Part shown: in pieces, positions 18,372 to 29,188 of the stretch
How positions within the stretch are numbered: position 1 is the first letter of the stretch
How the letters are laid out: each line of letters begins with the position of its first letter
NCBI GenBank assembly: GCA_903909415.1
Contig: CAIVVS010000269.1
Span: 15,967-79,966 of the forward strand
DNA length: 64,000 bases
Direction: 5' to 3'
Source of the DNA: an uncultured Pseudomonadota bacterium
GTDB taxonomy: Bacteria; Pseudomonadota; Gammaproteobacteria; Burkholderiales; SG8-39
Notes under the pieces: generated by a model
What the model was told of the DNA's origin: nothing
What the model saw: only the letters and a program-made list of their open reading frames with translations
Databases searched by the model: none
Position numbers and translations under genes: made by a program

Positions 18372-19790
18372 TTACAGGTGCAGCGTGCGCTTGTCGACCG
18401 CGAGCGCGGCCTCGTGCATCACCTCGGACAGCGAGGGATGGGCGTGTACGACCCGCGCGATGTCCTCGGAGGCGGCCTTGAACTCCATGGCAAGCACCGC
18501 CTCGGCAATCAGCTCCGAGGCATGGGCGTTGATGATGTGCACGCCGAGGATTTCATCGGTCGTCGCGTGCGCCAGCATCTTCACGAATCCGTCGGTCTCG
18601 TCCTGGCCCTTGGCGCGGCCGTTGTGCACGAACGGGAACGAGCCCATCCGGTAGGGAATGCCCGCATCCTTGAGTTGTTGCTCGGTCCTGCCGACCCAGG
18701 CGATCTCCGGGGAGGTATAGATCACCCAGGGAATGGTGTTGAAGTCCACGTGGGCCTTCTGTCCGGCGATCAGCTCCGCCACCATCACCCCCTCCTCGCT
18801 GCCCTTGTGCGCCAGCATCGGGCCACGCACCACGTCGCCGACCGCAAACACGTTCGGCAGGTTGGTGCGGCAATGGTCGTCCACCTCGATGAAGCCGCGT
18901 CCGTCGACCTTCAGCCCGACCGCGTCGGCGCCGATGTTGTCGGTATTGGGCACGCGGCCCACCGAGACGATCAGGCGGTCCACTTCCAGCTTGTGCTGGG
19001 CGCCGTCCAGTTCGTAGTCGATCGCGACGCCCTTCTTTCCGACGGTGACCTTGCCGATCTTGCAGGAAAGCTTGATGTCCAGGCCCTGGTCCTTGGTGAA
19101 CAGCTTCCAGGCTTCCTTGGATACGTCCGCGTCGGCGGCGGCCAGGAAGCCCGGCAGCGCCTCGAGGATGGTGACCTTTGCGCCCAGGCGGCGCCAGACG
19201 CTGCCCAGTTCCAGGCCGATCACGCCCGCGCCGATCACGCCCAGCTTCGCCGGGACGTCGGGGAAGGCGAGCGCGCCGATGTTGTCGCAGACGGTGACGT
19301 TGTCCACCGGGATGCCCGGAAGGTGCCGGGCCTTGGAGCCGGTGGCGATGATCACGCACTTGGCTTCCACGGCCTCGCCGCCCACGTCCACGCCCCAGCC
19401 CGCGCCGGCCTTGCCGGTCAGCTTGCCATGCCCCTTGAGCCAGGTGATCTTGTTCTTCTTGAACAGGAACTCGATGCCCTTGGTCATCTTGGAGACGATG
19501 TCGTCCTTGCGGGCGAGCATCTTGGACACGTCGACCTTCGCCCCGCTCACGCTGATGCCGTGGCTGGCGAGCTTCTCGGTGACGCCTTCATACTTTTCAG
19601 ACGACTCGAGCAGCGCCTTGGAGGGGATGCAGCCGACGTTCAGGCAGGTACCACCCAGGGCGCCTTCGCCCTTGGGCGTGGTCCATTCCTCGACGCACGC
19701 GGTCTTCATGCCCAACTGCGCGCAGCGGATCGCCGCGATGTAGCCGGCGGGACCGGAGCCGATCACCACCACATCGAATGACTGTGACAT
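18372..19790 (-). CDS. lpd: Dihydrolipoyl dehydrogenase (E3)
   Basis: The protein has 472 residues and contains FAD-binding [13 protein letters not shown], the redox disulfide in [16 protein letters not shown]-binding [15 protein letters not shown], and the C-terminal HAHPSLSE containing the active-site His. It reoxidises dihydrolipoate on OdhB, producing NADH. It lies 3 bases after odhB and completes the 2-oxoglutarate dehydrogenase complex. It may also serve other lipoyl complexes of the cell. Length and motifs are fully canonical. Confidence 0.97.
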   Translation of the reverse strand: MSQSFDVVVIGSGPAGYIAAIRCAQLGMKTACVEEWTTPKGEGALGGTCLNVGCIPSKALLESSEKYEGVTEKLASHGISVSGAKVDVSKMLARKDDIVSKMTKGIEFLFKKNKITWLKGHGKLTGKAGAGWGVDVGGEAVEAKCVIIATGSKARHLPGIPVDNVTVCDNIGALAFPDVPAKLGVIGAGVIGLELGSVWRRLGAKVTILEALPGFLAAADADVSKEAWKLFTKDQGLDIKLSCKIGKVTVGKKGVAIDYELDGAQHKLEVDRLIVSVGRVPNTDNIGADAVGLKVDGRGFIEVDDHCRTNLPNVFAVGDVVRGPMLAHKGSEEGVMVAELIAGQKAHVDFNTIPWVIYTSPEIAWVGRTEQQLKDAGIPYRMGSFPFVHNGRAKGQDETDGFVKMLAHATTDEILGVHIINAHASELIAEAVLAMEFKAASEDIARVVHAHPSLSEVMHEAALAVDKRTLHL

Positions 19791-19793
19791 GGC

Positions 19794-21047
19794 TCAGAGC
19801 TCCAGCAGGATGCGCGACGGGTCCTCGAGGGCTTCCTTGATGGCCACCAGCGAAAGCACCGCCTCGCGGCCGTCGATGATGCGGTGGTCGTAGGACATCG
19901 CGAAATAGTTGATCGGCCGGACCACGACCTGTCCGTTCTCCACCACGGCCCGCTCCTTGGTCGCGTGGATGCCGAGGATGGCGCTCTGCGGCGGGTTGAT
20001 GATCGGCGTGGAGAGCATGGAGCCGAAGGTGCCGCCGTTGGAGATCGAGAACGTGCCGCCGGTGAGTTCCTCAAGGGTCAACTTGCCTTCGTTGGCGCGC
20101 TTGCCGAAGTCGGCGATCTTCTTCTCGATGTCCGCGAAGGACAACTGGTCCGCGTCGCGGATGATGGGCACCACGAGGCCGCGCGGCGAGCCGACGGCCA
20201 CGCCGATGTCGAAGTAGCCGTGGTAGACGATGTCGTTTCCGTCCACCGATGCGTTCACGACCGGGTACTTCTTGAGGGCGTAGACCACGGCCTTGACGAA
20301 GAACGACATGAAGCCCAGGCGGATGCCGTGTTCCTTCTCGAAGCGCTCCTGGTACCGCTTGCGAAGGTCCATGACCGGCTGCATGTTCACTTCGTTGAAC
20401 GTGGTGAGGATGGCCGCCGTCGACTGCGACTGGACCAGGCGCTCGGCGACGCGCGCGCGCAGACGCGACATCGGGACACGCTGTTCGGGGCGTCCGGACA
20501 GCAGCTGGTCGACGTTGACAGCGGGGGCCTGCGGCAGCGCCGCGCGGGCAGCGGCAGCCGGCGCGGCGGGCTGCGTGGCGGGCTTCGAGCCGGCGGCGAT
20601 CACGTCTCCCTTGGTCACGCGTCCGTCGCGGCCGGAGCCGGCTATGCGGGTCGGGTCGATGCCCTGTTCCTCGACCATCTTGCGGGCCGAGGGCATCAGG
20701 CGGGCATCCTGGCGGGCCTCCGCCGGCGCCGGGGCCGCAGTGGGCGGTACCGCGGCGGGAGCCGGTTTGGCAGCCTGCGCGGGCGCGGGTGCCGATGCCG
20801 AGGCGCTGGCCTCGGTGTCGATATGGGCAATCACCTCGCCGGAGGTCACCGAGCCGCCATCCGCCTTGATGATGGCGGTAATGACACCGTCGGCCGGGGC
20901 CGGGAGTTCGAGCACGACCTTGTCGGTTTCGATGTCAATGAGGTTCTCGTCGCGCTTGACGGCCTCGCCGACCTTCTTGTGCCATGACAGCAGCGTGGCT
21001 TCGGCAACCGACTCCGACAGCTGCGGGACTTTGACTTCTACAAGCAT
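19794..21047 (-). CDS. odhB: Dihydrolipoyllysine-residue succinyltransferase (E2)
   Basis: The protein has 417 residues. It has one N-terminal lipoyl domain with the modified Lys in IETDKVVLELP (about residue 43), then an Ala/Pro-rich linker. An E3/E1-binding domain around 119-155 (LMPSARKMVEEQGIDPTRI, GRDGRVTKGDV) is followed by a catalytic acyltransferase domain ending in SYDHRIIDGREAV with the active-site His and Asp. It transfers succinyl from lipoyl to CoA in the TCA cycle. A GGAGCAAT ribosome site precedes ATG 21047. The 164-base gap to odhA shows no recognisable gene or site. Confidence 0.97.
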   Translation of the reverse strand: MLVEVKVPQLSESVAEATLLSWHKKVGEAVKRDENLIDIETDKVVLELPAPADGVITAIIKADGGSVTSGEVIAHIDTEASASASAPAPAQAAKPAPAAVPPTAAPAPAEARQDARLMPSARKMVEEQGIDPTRIAGSGRDGRVTKGDVIAAGSKPATQPAAPAAAARAALPQAPAVNVDQLLSGRPEQRVPMSRLRARVAERLVQSQSTAAILTTFNEVNMQPVMDLRKRYQERFEKEHGIRLGFMSFFVKAVVYALKKYPVVNASVDGNDIVYHGYFDIGVAVGSPRGLVVPIIRDADQLSFADIEKKIADFGKRANEGKLTLEELTGGTFSISNGGTFGSMLSTPIINPPQSAILGIHATKERAVVENGQVVVRPINYFAMSYDHRIIDGREAVLSLVAIKEALEDPSRILLEL

Positions 21048-21211
21048 GATTGCTCCGTTCGGTTTTTCGCGGGGTCCGGCTTGGCCAGTCTTCCGCGGAC
21101 TTCAAAAACTCAGCGCGTATCGCGCCGGAACCCCACCAGCCCCGCCCGGGGCCGGTGCACTGCCTGCCGGTCTTTCCGGCAGTCCTGCCTGGTACTTACC
21201 TGGAATCGCGC

Positions 21212-24052
21212 TTACTTGAACTTGCCGAACGCCATGTCCACCAGCTTCTTCTGGCGTTCGTTGTGCTTTGCGTAGTAACCACCGGCCGGCGCCGCGGCCG
21301 AAGGGCGGCTCGCGCAGTACAGCTTCTGGTCCGCGCGCATGTTCTCGGTGAAGTAGTGCTGCGTCTGGTACCACGCCCCCTGGTTGAGCGGTTCTTCCTG
21401 GCACCACACGATCTCCGCCGCGCCCGGATAGCGCTTGAGTTCCGCGACGAACTGCTTGTGCGGGAACGGATAGAGCTGCTCGACGCGGATGATGGCCACG
21501 TTGTCCAGCCGGCGTTCGCGCCGTGCGATCAGCAGGTCGTAGTACACCTTGCCCGAACAGGCGATCACGCGGGTGACGTCCTTGGGCTCGATCGCGTCGA
21601 TCTCACCGATCACCGTGCGGAATTCGCCCTTGGCCAGCTCCTTGAGGCTGGATACCGCTTCAGGCTTGCGCAGCAGCGACTTGGGCGTGAGCACCACCAG
21701 CGGCTTGCGGAAGTTTCGCAGCATCTGGCGCCGCAGCAGGTGGAAGATCTGCGCCGGGGTCGAGGGAACGCAGACCTGGATGTTGTGCTCGGCGCACAGT
21801 TGCAGGTAGCGTTCGAGGCGCGCCGAGCTGTGCTCGGGGCCCTGGCCTTCGTAGCCGTGCGGCAGCAGCATCACCAGGCCGCACATGCGGCCCCACTTCG
21901 CCTCGCCGGAGGTGATGAACTGGTCGATCACGACCTGGGCTCCGTTCGCGAAGTCGCCGAACTGCGCTTCCCAGATGACGAGCTCGTTGGGCTCGGCGCA
22001 GGCGTAGCCGTACTCGAATCCGAGCACCGCCTCTTCCGATAGCACCGAGTCGATCACCACGAATCCGGCCTGGTTGTCGGCAAGGTTCTGCAGGGGCTGG
22101 TAGCTGCCGGCGTCCCACTTCTCGCGATTCTGGTCGTGAAGCACGGCATGGCGGTGGGCGAATGTGCCCCTCCCCGAATCCTGCCCCGACAGGCGCACCC
22201 CGTATCCGTTGACCACCAGGGTCGCATAGGCGAGGTTTTCCGCCATGCCCCAGTCCAGCATGCGCTTGCCCTGGGCCATCTCGCGCCGCGCTGTCATGAC
22301 CCGCTCGACCACCGGGTGCAGCTTGAAGCCTTCCGGAACCTCCGTGAGCTTCTCGCCCAGGCGCTGCAGGTCGGCCATGGGTACCGAGGTGTCCGCGTGG
22401 TCGGTCCATTTGGTGTTCAGGAACGGCGCCCAGTCCACCGCATACTTGCGCTGGAAACTGGACAGCACCGGACTGGACGTCGAACGCCCCTCTTCCAGCG
22501 CCTGGCGGTAGTCCTTGATCAGCTTGTCGGGCTCGTCGGCCGTGATGAGGTTCTGCGCCGCCAGCTTGTCGGCATAGAGGCGCCGCGTGCCGGGATGCTG
22601 CGAGATCTTCTTGTACATCAACGGCTGGGTGACGAAGGGTTCGTCCTGCTCGTTGTGCCCCAGCTTGCGGAAGCAAACCAGGTCGACCACCACGTCCTTC
22701 TTGAACTCCTTGCGGAAGTCCATCGCCAGCTGGGTGACGAAGAGGGCGGCTTCCGGGTCGTCGCCGTTCACGTGGAAGATCGGCGCGTCGATCATCTTGG
22801 CGACGTCGGTGCAATAGCTGGTCGAACGGGCGTCGCGGGGGTCGGACGTCGTGAACCCGATCTGGTTGTTCACCACGATGTGCATCGTGCCGCCGGTACC
22901 GTAGCCCCGCGTCAGCGCGAGGTTGAACGTCTCCATGATCACGCCCTGGCCGGCAAAGGCGGCGTCACCGTGGATGAGGCAGGACAGCACCTTGTCGCCG
23001 GTGAAGTCCTTGCGGCGGTGCTGGCGCGCGCGCACCGATCCCTCGACAACCGGGTTCACGATCTCGAGGTGCGACGGGTTGAAGGCGAGCGTCAGGTGGA
23101 TCGGACCGCCGGGGGTGGAGATGTCCGACGAGAAGCCCAGGTGGTACTTGACGTCGCCCGTGCCCAACTCGGCCACCTTCTTGCCCTCGAACTCGGAGAA
23201 CAGTTCGCTTGGCGACTTGCCCAGCGTGTTCACCAGCACGTTCAGCCGGCCACGGTGCGCCATGCCGATGACCAGCTCGTCCACGCCCTGGGCGCCAGCG
23301 CGCTGGACCAGCTCGTCCATCATGGGAATGAGCGTCTCCCCGCCCTCCAGCGAGAACCGCTTCTGGCCGACGTACCGGGTGTGGAGGTACTTCTCCAGCG
23401 TTTCCGCCGCGGTGAGGCGCTCCAACAGGCGCTTGCGGACCTCGACGGCCGGGTTGGGCTGGCCGCGAAGCGCCTCAAGGCGCTGCTGTATCCAGCGTTT
23501 CTGGGCCATGTCTGAGATGTACATGTACTCGGCACCGATCGAGCCGCAGTAGGTCTCGCGAAGCATCTGCAGGATGTCACGCAGCGTCGCGCGCTCCGGA
23601 CCGACCAGGGTTCCCGTGTTGAATACCGTCTCCATGTCGGCTTCGGAGAGGTCATAGAAGGCCGGGTCGAGTTCCGGGATCTGCGGGCGCTGCTGGCGCT
23701 TGAGCGGGTCGATCTGCGCCCAGCGGTGGCCGAGGGTCCGGTAGGCCGAGATCAGCATCAGCACGTAGACCTGCTTCTGGTCCGCGCCGCCACTGGCCGG
23801 TGCCTGGATCCCCCGCAACGTCCCCTGCTTGGCGCGCTGCGCGAAGGATTCGACGATGGGCGCGTGCGCCACGTCCTTGCCGGCATGGCCGTCGGCGGGT
23901 GTCGGCAGGACCTGCAGCCGGTCGAAGTAGTCCCGCCACGAATCGGAAACCGACTGCGGGTTGTTCAGGTAGGACTCGTACAAATCCTCGACGAACGGCG
24001 CGTTGCCGCCGAACAGGTAAGAGTTGTCCAGAAACTGGCGCATCGCGCTCAT
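21212..24052 (-). CDS. odhA: 2-oxoglutarate dehydrogenase E1 component
   Basis: The protein has 946 residues, the usual size for E1o. N-terminal NSYLFGGNAPFVEDLYESYLNN is typical. The thiamine-diphosphate region shows GMAHRGRLNVLVN, HGDAAFAGQGVIMET and NNQIGFTTSDPRDARS, and the C-terminal half has LPHGYEGQGPEHSSARLERY. It decarboxylates 2-oxoglutarate and passes succinyl to OdhB. It follows gltA by about 90 bases on the same strand, fitting the conserved sdh-gltA-odh order of Burkholderiales. Confidence 0.97.
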   Translation of the reverse strand: MSAMRQFLDNSYLFGGNAPFVEDLYESYLNNPQSVSDSWRDYFDRLQVLPTPADGHAGKDVAHAPIVESFAQRAKQGTLRGIQAPASGGADQKQVYVLMLISAYRTLGHRWAQIDPLKRQQRPQIPELDPAFYDLSEADMETVFNTGTLVGPERATLRDILQMLRETYCGSIGAEYMYISDMAQKRWIQQRLEALRGQPNPAVEVRKRLLERLTAAETLEKYLHTRYVGQKRFSLEGGETLIPMMDELVQRAGAQGVDELVIGMAHRGRLNVLVNTLGKSPSELFSEFEGKKVAELGTGDVKYHLGFSSDISTPGGPIHLTLAFNPSHLEIVNPVVEGSVRARQHRRKDFTGDKVLSCLIHGDAAFAGQGVIMETFNLALTRGYGTGGTMHIVVNNQIGFTTSDPRDARSTSYCTDVAKMIDAPIFHVNGDDPEAALFVTQLAMDFRKEFKKDVVVDLVCFRKLGHNEQDEPFVTQPLMYKKISQHPGTRRLYADKLAAQNLITADEPDKLIKDYRQALEEGRSTSSPVLSSFQRKYAVDWAPFLNTKWTDHADTSVPMADLQRLGEKLTEVPEGFKLHPVVERVMTARREMAQGKRMLDWGMAENLAYATLVVNGYGVRLSGQDSGRGTFAHRHAVLHDQNREKWDAGSYQPLQNLADNQAGFVVIDSVLSEEAVLGFEYGYACAEPNELVIWEAQFGDFANGAQVVIDQFITSGEAKWGRMCGLVMLLPHGYEGQGPEHSSARLERYLQLCAEHNIQVCVPSTPAQIFHLLRRQMLRNFRKPLVVLTPKSLLRKPEAVSSLKELAKGEFRTVIGEIDAIEPKDVTRVIACSGKVYYDLLIARRERRLDNVAIIRVEQLYPFPHKQFVAELKRYPGAAEIVWCQEEPLNQGAWYQTQHYFTENMRADQKLYCASRPSAAAPAGGYYAKHNERQKKLVDMAFGKFK

Positions 24053-24143
24053 GTCCTTGCTCCCGGGAAGCTGCCGTTTGCCGTGTCGCCCGCCCGGTCA
24101 GCCCGGGCGGCGCGTAACTACTCGTTCTCGACCGAACCGCGTG

Positions 24144-25427
24144 TCACTTGCCGATGTCGCGCCGTACCGAACCCGTGAACAGCTGGCGCGGGCGGCCGAT
24201 CTTGTACTCCGGGTCCGAGATCATCTCCTGCCACTGGGCGATCCAGCCCACGGTGCGGGCCAGCGCGAAGATGCCGGTGAACATCGCGACCGGTATCCCG
24301 AGTGCGCGCTGCACGATGCCCGAGTAGAAGTCGACGTTCGGGTAGAGCTTGCGCTGCACGAAGTACTCGTCCTCGAGCGCGATCTTCTCAAGGGCGATTG
24401 CGAGCTTGAACAGGCGGTCGTCATGCAGGCCGAGCTCGTTCAGCACCTCGTGGCAGGTCTCGCGCATCAGCTTGGCGCGCGGGTCGTAGTTCTTGTACAC
24501 GCGGTGGCCGAAGCCCATCAGGCGCACGCCGGAGTTCTTGTCCTTGACCTTCTTGATGAACTCGCCGACCTTGGACACGTCGCCGATTTCCTCGAGCATC
24601 TGCAGGCAGGCCTCGTTCGCCCCGCCGTGCGCCGGGCCCCACAGGCAGGCGATCCCGGCCGCGATCGCGGCGAACGGGTTGGTGCCGGACGAGCCGCACA
24701 GGCGCACCGTGGAGGTCGAAGCGTTCTGCTCATGGTCCGCGTGGAGAATGAAGATGCGGTCCATGGCGCGCACCAGCACGTCATTGACCTTGTAGTCCTC
24801 GGCGGGCACGGCGAACATCATGCGCATGAAGTTGGCGCTGTAGGACAGGTCGTTGCGCGGGTACACGAATGGCTGTCCGACCGAGTACTTGTAGGCCATG
24901 GCGACCATGGTCGGCATCTTGGCCACCAGGCGGATGGCCGAAATCTCGCGGTGCTCCGGGTTCGTGATGTCGAGCGAGTCATGGTAGAACGCTGCCATCG
25001 CGCCCACGAGGCCGGTCAGCACCGCCATCGGGTGGGCGTCGCGCCGGAAACCCCGCAGGAAGAACTGCATCTGCTCGTTCACCATGGTGTGGTGCGTCAC
25101 GGTATCGACGAACTTGGTCTTCTGGGCCTCGTTCGGCAGGTCGCCCTTGAGCAGGAGGTAGCACGTCTCGAGGAAGTCGCACTTCACCGCGAGCTGCTCG
25201 ATCGGATAGCCCCGGTACAGCAGCTCGCCCTTGTCACCGTCGATATAGGTGATGGCCGACTGGCAGGATGCCGTCGAGAGGAAGCCCGGGTCGTACGTGA
25301 ACATTCCCGTCTTGCCGTAGAGCGTGCGGATGTCGATGACCTCCGGACCGATGGTGCCCGGCAGCACGGGAAAATCGACGGTCTTGCCGTCCGCGGTGGT
25401 CAGTACGGCTTTCTTGGCGGTGCTCAT
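24144..25427 (-). CDS. gltA: Citrate synthase (type II)
   Basis: The protein has 427 residues. Catalytic elements are present: [15 protein letters not shown] (His), [13 protein letters not shown] (His) and [13 protein letters not shown], with the catalytic Asp in a later helix ([13 protein letters not shown] region). The length and N-terminal domain fit hexameric, NADH-sensitive Gram-negative GltA. It condenses oxaloacetate and acetyl-CoA. The related 2-methylcitrate synthase (33179-34339) is shorter and lies in the prp block. It is preceded by sdhE, 46 bases away. Confidence 0.96.
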   Translation of the reverse strand: MSTAKKAVLTTADGKTVDFPVLPGTIGPEVIDIRTLYGKTGMFTYDPGFLSTASCQSAITYIDGDKGELLYRGYPIEQLAVKCDFLETCYLLLKGDLPNEAQKTKFVDTVTHHTMVNEQMQFFLRGFRRDAHPMAVLTGLVGAMAAFYHDSLDITNPEHREISAIRLVAKMPTMVAMAYKYSVGQPFVYPRNDLSYSANFMRMMFAVPAEDYKVNDVLVRAMDRIFILHADHEQNASTSTVRLCGSSGTNPFAAIAAGIACLWGPAHGGANEACLQMLEEIGDVSKVGEFIKKVKDKNSGVRLMGFGHRVYKNYDPRAKLMRETCHEVLNELGLHDDRLFKLAIALEKIALEDEYFVQRKLYPNVDFYSGIVQRALGIPVAMFTGIFALARTVGWIAQWQEMISDPEYKIGRPRQLFTGSVRRDIGK

Positions 25428-25473
25428 TGGAACTTCTCCCCAGAGGATGGCGGTTGCTCGCGTTGTCCGCGGC

Positions 25474-25737
25474 TCAGCATGATCGAAGCATTTCCAGGAC
25501 CTCGGCCATCGCGGGGTCGGAACAGTCCAGCCTCCCGCTCACCAGGTCCCACAGGTCCGTGTCCGGAAGGTCCAGCAGGCGCCGGAATCCCGCCAACTGC
25601 ACGGCGTCCAGCCCCAGGAGCCGGGACTCCATGAACTTTTCCAGGACGATGTCGTTCTCCAGCAGCCCACGGCGGCAGTGCCACTTCAGCCGGTTGAGCT
25701 CCGCCAGGTCCAGCGCGGCAGCGGGCACGTGGTTCAT
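25474..25737 (-). CDS. sdhE: Succinate dehydrogenase FAD assembly factor SdhE
   Basis: The protein has 87 residues and is a complete SdhE. It carries the conserved RGLLE motif ([19 protein letters not shown]) and a helical C-terminal half. SdhE promotes covalent FAD attachment to SdhA. It sits 6 bases downstream of sdhB and upstream of gltA, which strongly supports the call despite the small size. Confidence 0.93.
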   Translation of the reverse strand: MNHVPAAALDLAELNRLKWHCRRGLLENDIVLEKFMESRLLGLDAVQLAGFRRLLDLPDTDLWDLVSGRLDCSDPAMAEVLEMLRSC

Positions 25738-25743
25738 CGGGCC

Positions 25744-26439
25744 TCAGACGGTCCGCTTGACCATCAGTTCCTTGATCTTGCCGATGGCCTGGGTCGGGTT
25801 CAGGTTCTTCGGGCACACGTCCACGCAGTTCATGATCGTGTGGCAGCGGAACAGGCGGTACGGGTCCTCGAGGTTGTCGAGCCGCTCGCTGGTCGCCTGG
25901 TCGCGCGTGTCGGCGATGAAGCGGTAGGCCTGCAGCAGGCCGGCCGGGCCGACGAACTTGTCCGGGTTCCACCAGAACGACGGGCAGGACGTCGAGCAGC
26001 AGGCGCACAGGATGCACTCGTACAGGCCGTCGAGCTGCTCGCGGTCCTCGGGGGACTGCAGGCGCTCCTTGTCGGGGGCGGCCTCGTTGTTGATGACGTA
26101 GGGCTTGATCGAGTGGTACTGCTTGAAGAACTGGGTCATGTCCACGATCAGGTCGCGGATGACCGGCAGGCCCGGCAGAGGGCGCAGCTCAACGGGTTCC
26201 TTCAGGTCAACGATCTTGGTGATGCACGCGAGCCCGTTCTTGCCGTTGATGTTCATCGCATCCGAACCGCACACGCCTTCCCGGCAGGAGCGGCGCAGGC
26301 TCAGTGACTCGTCCTGCTCCTTGATCCGGACCAGGGCGTCCAGCAGCATCCGGTCAGTCGACTCGAGCTGGACGTCGTACTCCTTCATGTAGGGCTTATC
26401 GTCTTTTTCCGGGTCGTAGCGGAAAACGCGGAATTTCAT
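25744..26439 (-). CDS. sdhB: Succinate dehydrogenase iron-sulfur subunit
   Basis: The protein has 231 residues. The [2Fe-2S] motif CREGVCGSDAMNING has Asp in place of the fourth cysteine, as in E. coli SdhB, with a further Cys in LACIT. The C-terminal ferredoxin domain holds CILCACCSTSCPS and CHTIMNCVDVCPK for the [4Fe-4S] and [3Fe-4S] clusters. It carries electrons from the SdhA flavin to quinone at SdhCD. Confidence 0.97.
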   Translation of the reverse strand: MKFRVFRYDPEKDDKPYMKEYDVQLESTDRMLLDALVRIKEQDESLSLRRSCREGVCGSDAMNINGKNGLACITKIVDLKEPVELRPLPGLPVIRDLIVDMTQFFKQYHSIKPYVINNEAAPDKERLQSPEDREQLDGLYECILCACCSTSCPSFWWNPDKFVGPAGLLQAYRFIADTRDQATSERLDNLEDPYRLFRCHTIMNCVDVCPKNLNPTQAIGKIKELMVKRTV

Positions 26440-26489
26440 GTCGTCCTCGTTCTTGTTCGGTCGGGCGCCGGCTCGGGTCTTCGCCGCGG

Positions 26490-28256
26490 TCAGTACGTGC
26501 GGACCTTGGGTTCGATGGAATCCGCGGTCAGCGGCTTGAGGTTCACAGGCTTGTAGTCGAACCGGTCGCCGTCCTTGTACCAGAGGCTGTGCTTGAGCCA
26601 GGACACGTCATCGCGGTTCGGGAAATCGGCGCGGTCATGTGCTCCGCGTGACTCCTTGCGGCCCTCCGCCGACATCATCGTGGCGCGGGCGACCTCGATC
26701 TGGTTGTCCAGCTCCAAGGCCTCGACGCGCGCGGTATTGAAGGTGCGCGACTTGTCCTTGAGTTCGACGCGCAGCGAGCGCTCGGCGACTTCCTTGATCT
26801 TGGCCACGCCCTCGGACAGCAGGTCCGGGAAGCGGAACACGCCGCAGTGCAGCTGCATGGTGCGGCGCATGTCCCGCGCCACTTCGTGCATGCTCTCGCC
26901 GCTCTTCTGCGAGTCCAGCCGCGCCAGGCGCGAGCGGGTCAGGTCGCCCGCATCCTTCGGCAGGTCTTCCTGGCCCGGGTTTTCCTTCAGGAACTTGATC
27001 ATGGTCTCGGCCGAGGCCTTGCCGAACACCAGCAGGTCGGTCAGCGAGTTCGTGCCCAGGCGGTTCGCGCCGTGCACCGACGCGCAGGCGCATTCGCCGG
27101 CGGCGTAGAAGCCGGGGACCACCGAATTCAGGTTGCCGTTCATCGGCACGACCACTTCGCCCAGGAAGTTGGTCGGTATGCCGCCCATCTGGTAATGCAC
27201 CGTGGGCACGACCGGGATCGGCTCCTTGGCGCAATCGACGTTGGCGAACTTCTTGGCGATCTCGCGGATGCCAGGCAGGCGCTTGTCGATCACCTCGGGC
27301 CCGAGGTGATCCAGCTTGAGCAGCACGCAGTCGCCATCCTTGCCGGCGCCCCGGCCTTCCTTGATCTCGGTGGCCATGGCGCGGGACACCACGTCGCGGC
27401 TCGCGAGGTCCTTCAGGTTGGGCGCGTAGCGCTCCATGAAGCGTTCGCCGTTCTTGTTCAGCAGGTATCCGCCCTCGCCGCGCACGCCCTCGGTGATGAG
27501 CACGCCCGCGCCGGCCACGCCGGTCGGGTGGAACTGCCAGAACTCCATGTCCTCGAGCGGGATACCCGCGCGTGCCGCCATGCCGATGCCGTCGCCGGTG
27601 TTGATGAAGGCATTGGTGGTGGACGAGAAGATGCGCCCGGCGCCGCCGGTGGCGAACAGGGTCGCCCTCGCCTGCAGGATGCTGACCTCGCCGGTTTCCA
27701 TCTCGAGCGCGGTGACGCCCAGCACCCGGCCGTCGGCGCCGCGGATCATGTCCAGCGCCATCCATTCGACGAAGAACTGGGTGTTGGCGCGCACGTTCCG
27801 CTGGTACAGCGTGTGCAGCATCGCGTGCCCGGTTCGGTCGGCTGCGCAGCAGGAACGCTGGACCGCCTTCTCGCCGAAGTTGCTCGAGTGGCCGCCGAAC
27901 GGGCGCTGGTAGATGGTGCCGTTGTCGTTGCGGTCGAACGGCATGCCGAAATGCTCGAGTTCAATCACGGCCCTGGGCGCCTCGCGGCACATGTATTCGA
28001 TCGCGTCCTGGTCGCCGAGCCAGTCGGAACCCTTGACCGTGTCGTACATGTGCCAGAGCCAGTTGTCCTCGCCCATGTTGCCGAGCGACGCCCCCACCCC
28101 GCCCTGCGCCGCCACCGTATGCGAGCGGGTCGGGAATACCTTGGACAGCACCGCGACCGACAGTCCTGCCTCGGACAACTGCAGCGCCGCGCGCAGGCCG
28201 GCACCGCCGGCACCCACCACGACCGCGTCATACTTCCTGACCGGCATCATTGCCAT
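26490..28256 (-). CDS. sdhA: Succinate dehydrogenase flavoprotein subunit
   Basis: The protein has 588 residues and shows FAD-binding [14 protein letters not shown], the covalent-FAD His in [13 protein letters not shown], active-site [15 protein letters not shown] and a C-terminal [12 protein letters not shown] block. It oxidises succinate to fumarate. It lies 4 bases downstream of sdhD. Length and motifs are canonical, and the dedicated assembly factor SdhE is encoded in the same transcript. Confidence 0.97.
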   Translation of the reverse strand: MAMMPVRKYDAVVVGAGGAGLRAALQLSEAGLSVAVLSKVFPTRSHTVAAQGGVGASLGNMGEDNWLWHMYDTVKGSDWLGDQDAIEYMCREAPRAVIELEHFGMPFDRNDNGTIYQRPFGGHSSNFGEKAVQRSCCAADRTGHAMLHTLYQRNVRANTQFFVEWMALDMIRGADGRVLGVTALEMETGEVSILQARATLFATGGAGRIFSSTTNAFINTGDGIGMAARAGIPLEDMEFWQFHPTGVAGAGVLITEGVRGEGGYLLNKNGERFMERYAPNLKDLASRDVVSRAMATEIKEGRGAGKDGDCVLLKLDHLGPEVIDKRLPGIREIAKKFANVDCAKEPIPVVPTVHYQMGGIPTNFLGEVVVPMNGNLNSVVPGFYAAGECACASVHGANRLGTNSLTDLLVFGKASAETMIKFLKENPGQEDLPKDAGDLTRSRLARLDSQKSGESMHEVARDMRRTMQLHCGVFRFPDLLSEGVAKIKEVAERSLRVELKDKSRTFNTARVEALELDNQIEVARATMMSAEGRKESRGAHDRADFPNRDDVSWLKHSLWYKDGDRFDYKPVNLKPLTADSIEPKVRTY

Positions 28257-28260
28257 GTCT

Positions 28261-28608
28261 TCATACCTTCCACAGGATCTGGAGCGCCCAGACCGCGTAA
28301 TAGACCAGTGCGAGGATCACCACGACCTCCGCCGCAAGGCGGATTCCGGTCGGCTTGATGTAGTCCATCAGGATGTCGCGCACCCCGATCCAGGCGTGCA
28401 GCAGCGCGCCCAGCGTGAACAGCGTGACCGAGGCCCACATCCACCATTTGCCCAGGAGGCCCTTCCACAGGACGTAGGTCTGTGGCGGACTGGACCAGAC
28501 GCCTGCGACGATCACGAGTGCGGTGACGGCCATGACGATGGCGCTGACGCGCTGGACCAGCCAGTCGCGTATCCCGTAATGGGCGCCGGTTACGACGCGA
28601 TTCACCAT
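28261..28608 (-). CDS. sdhD: Succinate dehydrogenase membrane anchor subunit SdhD
   Basis: The protein has 115 residues from ATG 28608 ([20 protein letters not shown]); the open frame upstream of that lies within sdhC. Three hydrophobic helices are visible, with [15 protein letters not shown] carrying the conserved His and Asp-Tyr region near the quinone/heme site. The start overlaps the sdhC stop by 7 bases, implying coupling. Together with SdhC it anchors SdhAB in the membrane. Confidence 0.93.
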   Translation of the reverse strand: MVNRVVTGAHYGIRDWLVQRVSAIVMAVTALVIVAGVWSSPPQTYVLWKGLLGKWWMWASVTLFTLGALLHAWIGVRDILMDYIKPTGIRLAAEVVVILALVYYAVWALQILWKV

Positions 28609-28991
28609 AGCTTGGCTCCGAACACGGCCGTCAGCAGCAGGCTGGCGGCGAACACCACGAAACTGGTCGCGCGGGCGGTCGGCAGGTCGATGCCCTTGTG
28701 CACGTCCAGGAAGAGGTAGCGGATGCCGGCGCACAGGTGGTGCAGGAATGCCCAGGTGAACCCGAGGAGCACCAGTTTGACCAGCGGGTGCCCGAGGTAC
28801 TGGCGCGCCTTGTCAAAGCCGGCTTCCGAGCCCAGGCTCAGGTCCAGCAGGAACAGGAACCAGACCAGGCCGAGGAACAGCAGTGCCCCGGATATGCGGT
28901 GGAAAATGGACACCAGGCCGGGAACCGGGAGGTTGACCGGACTCAGGTTGAACCACACCGGCCGGGCTTTTTTTGCTTTCATATCAGGCAT
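28602..28991 (-). CDS. sdhC: Succinate dehydrogenase cytochrome b556 subunit SdhC
   Basis: The protein has 129 residues from ATG 28991 (MPDMKAKKARPVWFN); ATG 28982 is equally possible and neither has a clear ribosome site. It carries SIFHRISGALLF at the quinone site, three membrane helices, and the heme-ligand region FLHHLCAGIRYLFLDVHKG. It is the first gene of the long sdhCDAB-sdhE-gltA-odhAB-lpd-zapE run. A probable extended -10 element lies about 60 bases upstream. Confidence 0.93.
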   Translation of the reverse strand: MPDMKAKKARPVWFNLSPVNLPVPGLVSIFHRISGALLFLGLVWFLFLLDLSLGSEAGFDKARQYLGHPLVKLVLLGFTWAFLHHLCAGIRYLFLDVHKGIDLPTARATSFVVFAASLLLTAVFGAKLW

Positions 28992-29049
28992 ATATGGCTT
29001 GGCATGGGCGCATCCCGCAACGCCGGGAACGCAAGTGGCGAGGCCTTGC

Positions 29050-29058
29050 AGTATATCA
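29050..29058 (-). promoter_or_regulatory. Probable extended -10 promoter element of the sdh operon
   Basis: Read on the minus strand, these bases give TGATATACT, an extended -10 (TGn followed by TATACT), about 60 bases upstream of the sdhC start. No good -35 hexamer is found at 16-18 bases, which is tolerated for extended -10 promoters. The surrounding 197-base gap (28992-29188) is noticeably richer in A/T than neighbouring coding DNA and contains no gene I can support. Confidence 0.4.
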
Positions 29059-29188
29059 GGCAGAACCTGCTTTTTGTGCAGTACAACCAAAAGAACGGCA
29101 TCGCTGCGCGGAACTGTAGGGCATCCGGCAAAACGCCGCATTCATGTTCTCTTTCCATGTAACCGGGACCCGCGCCATCCGGCAAGTT

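Noticed and set aside
19884..20987. 367-codon plus-strand frame antisense to odhB
   Set aside because: The odhB product is fully canonical; the antisense translation is biased and motif-free.
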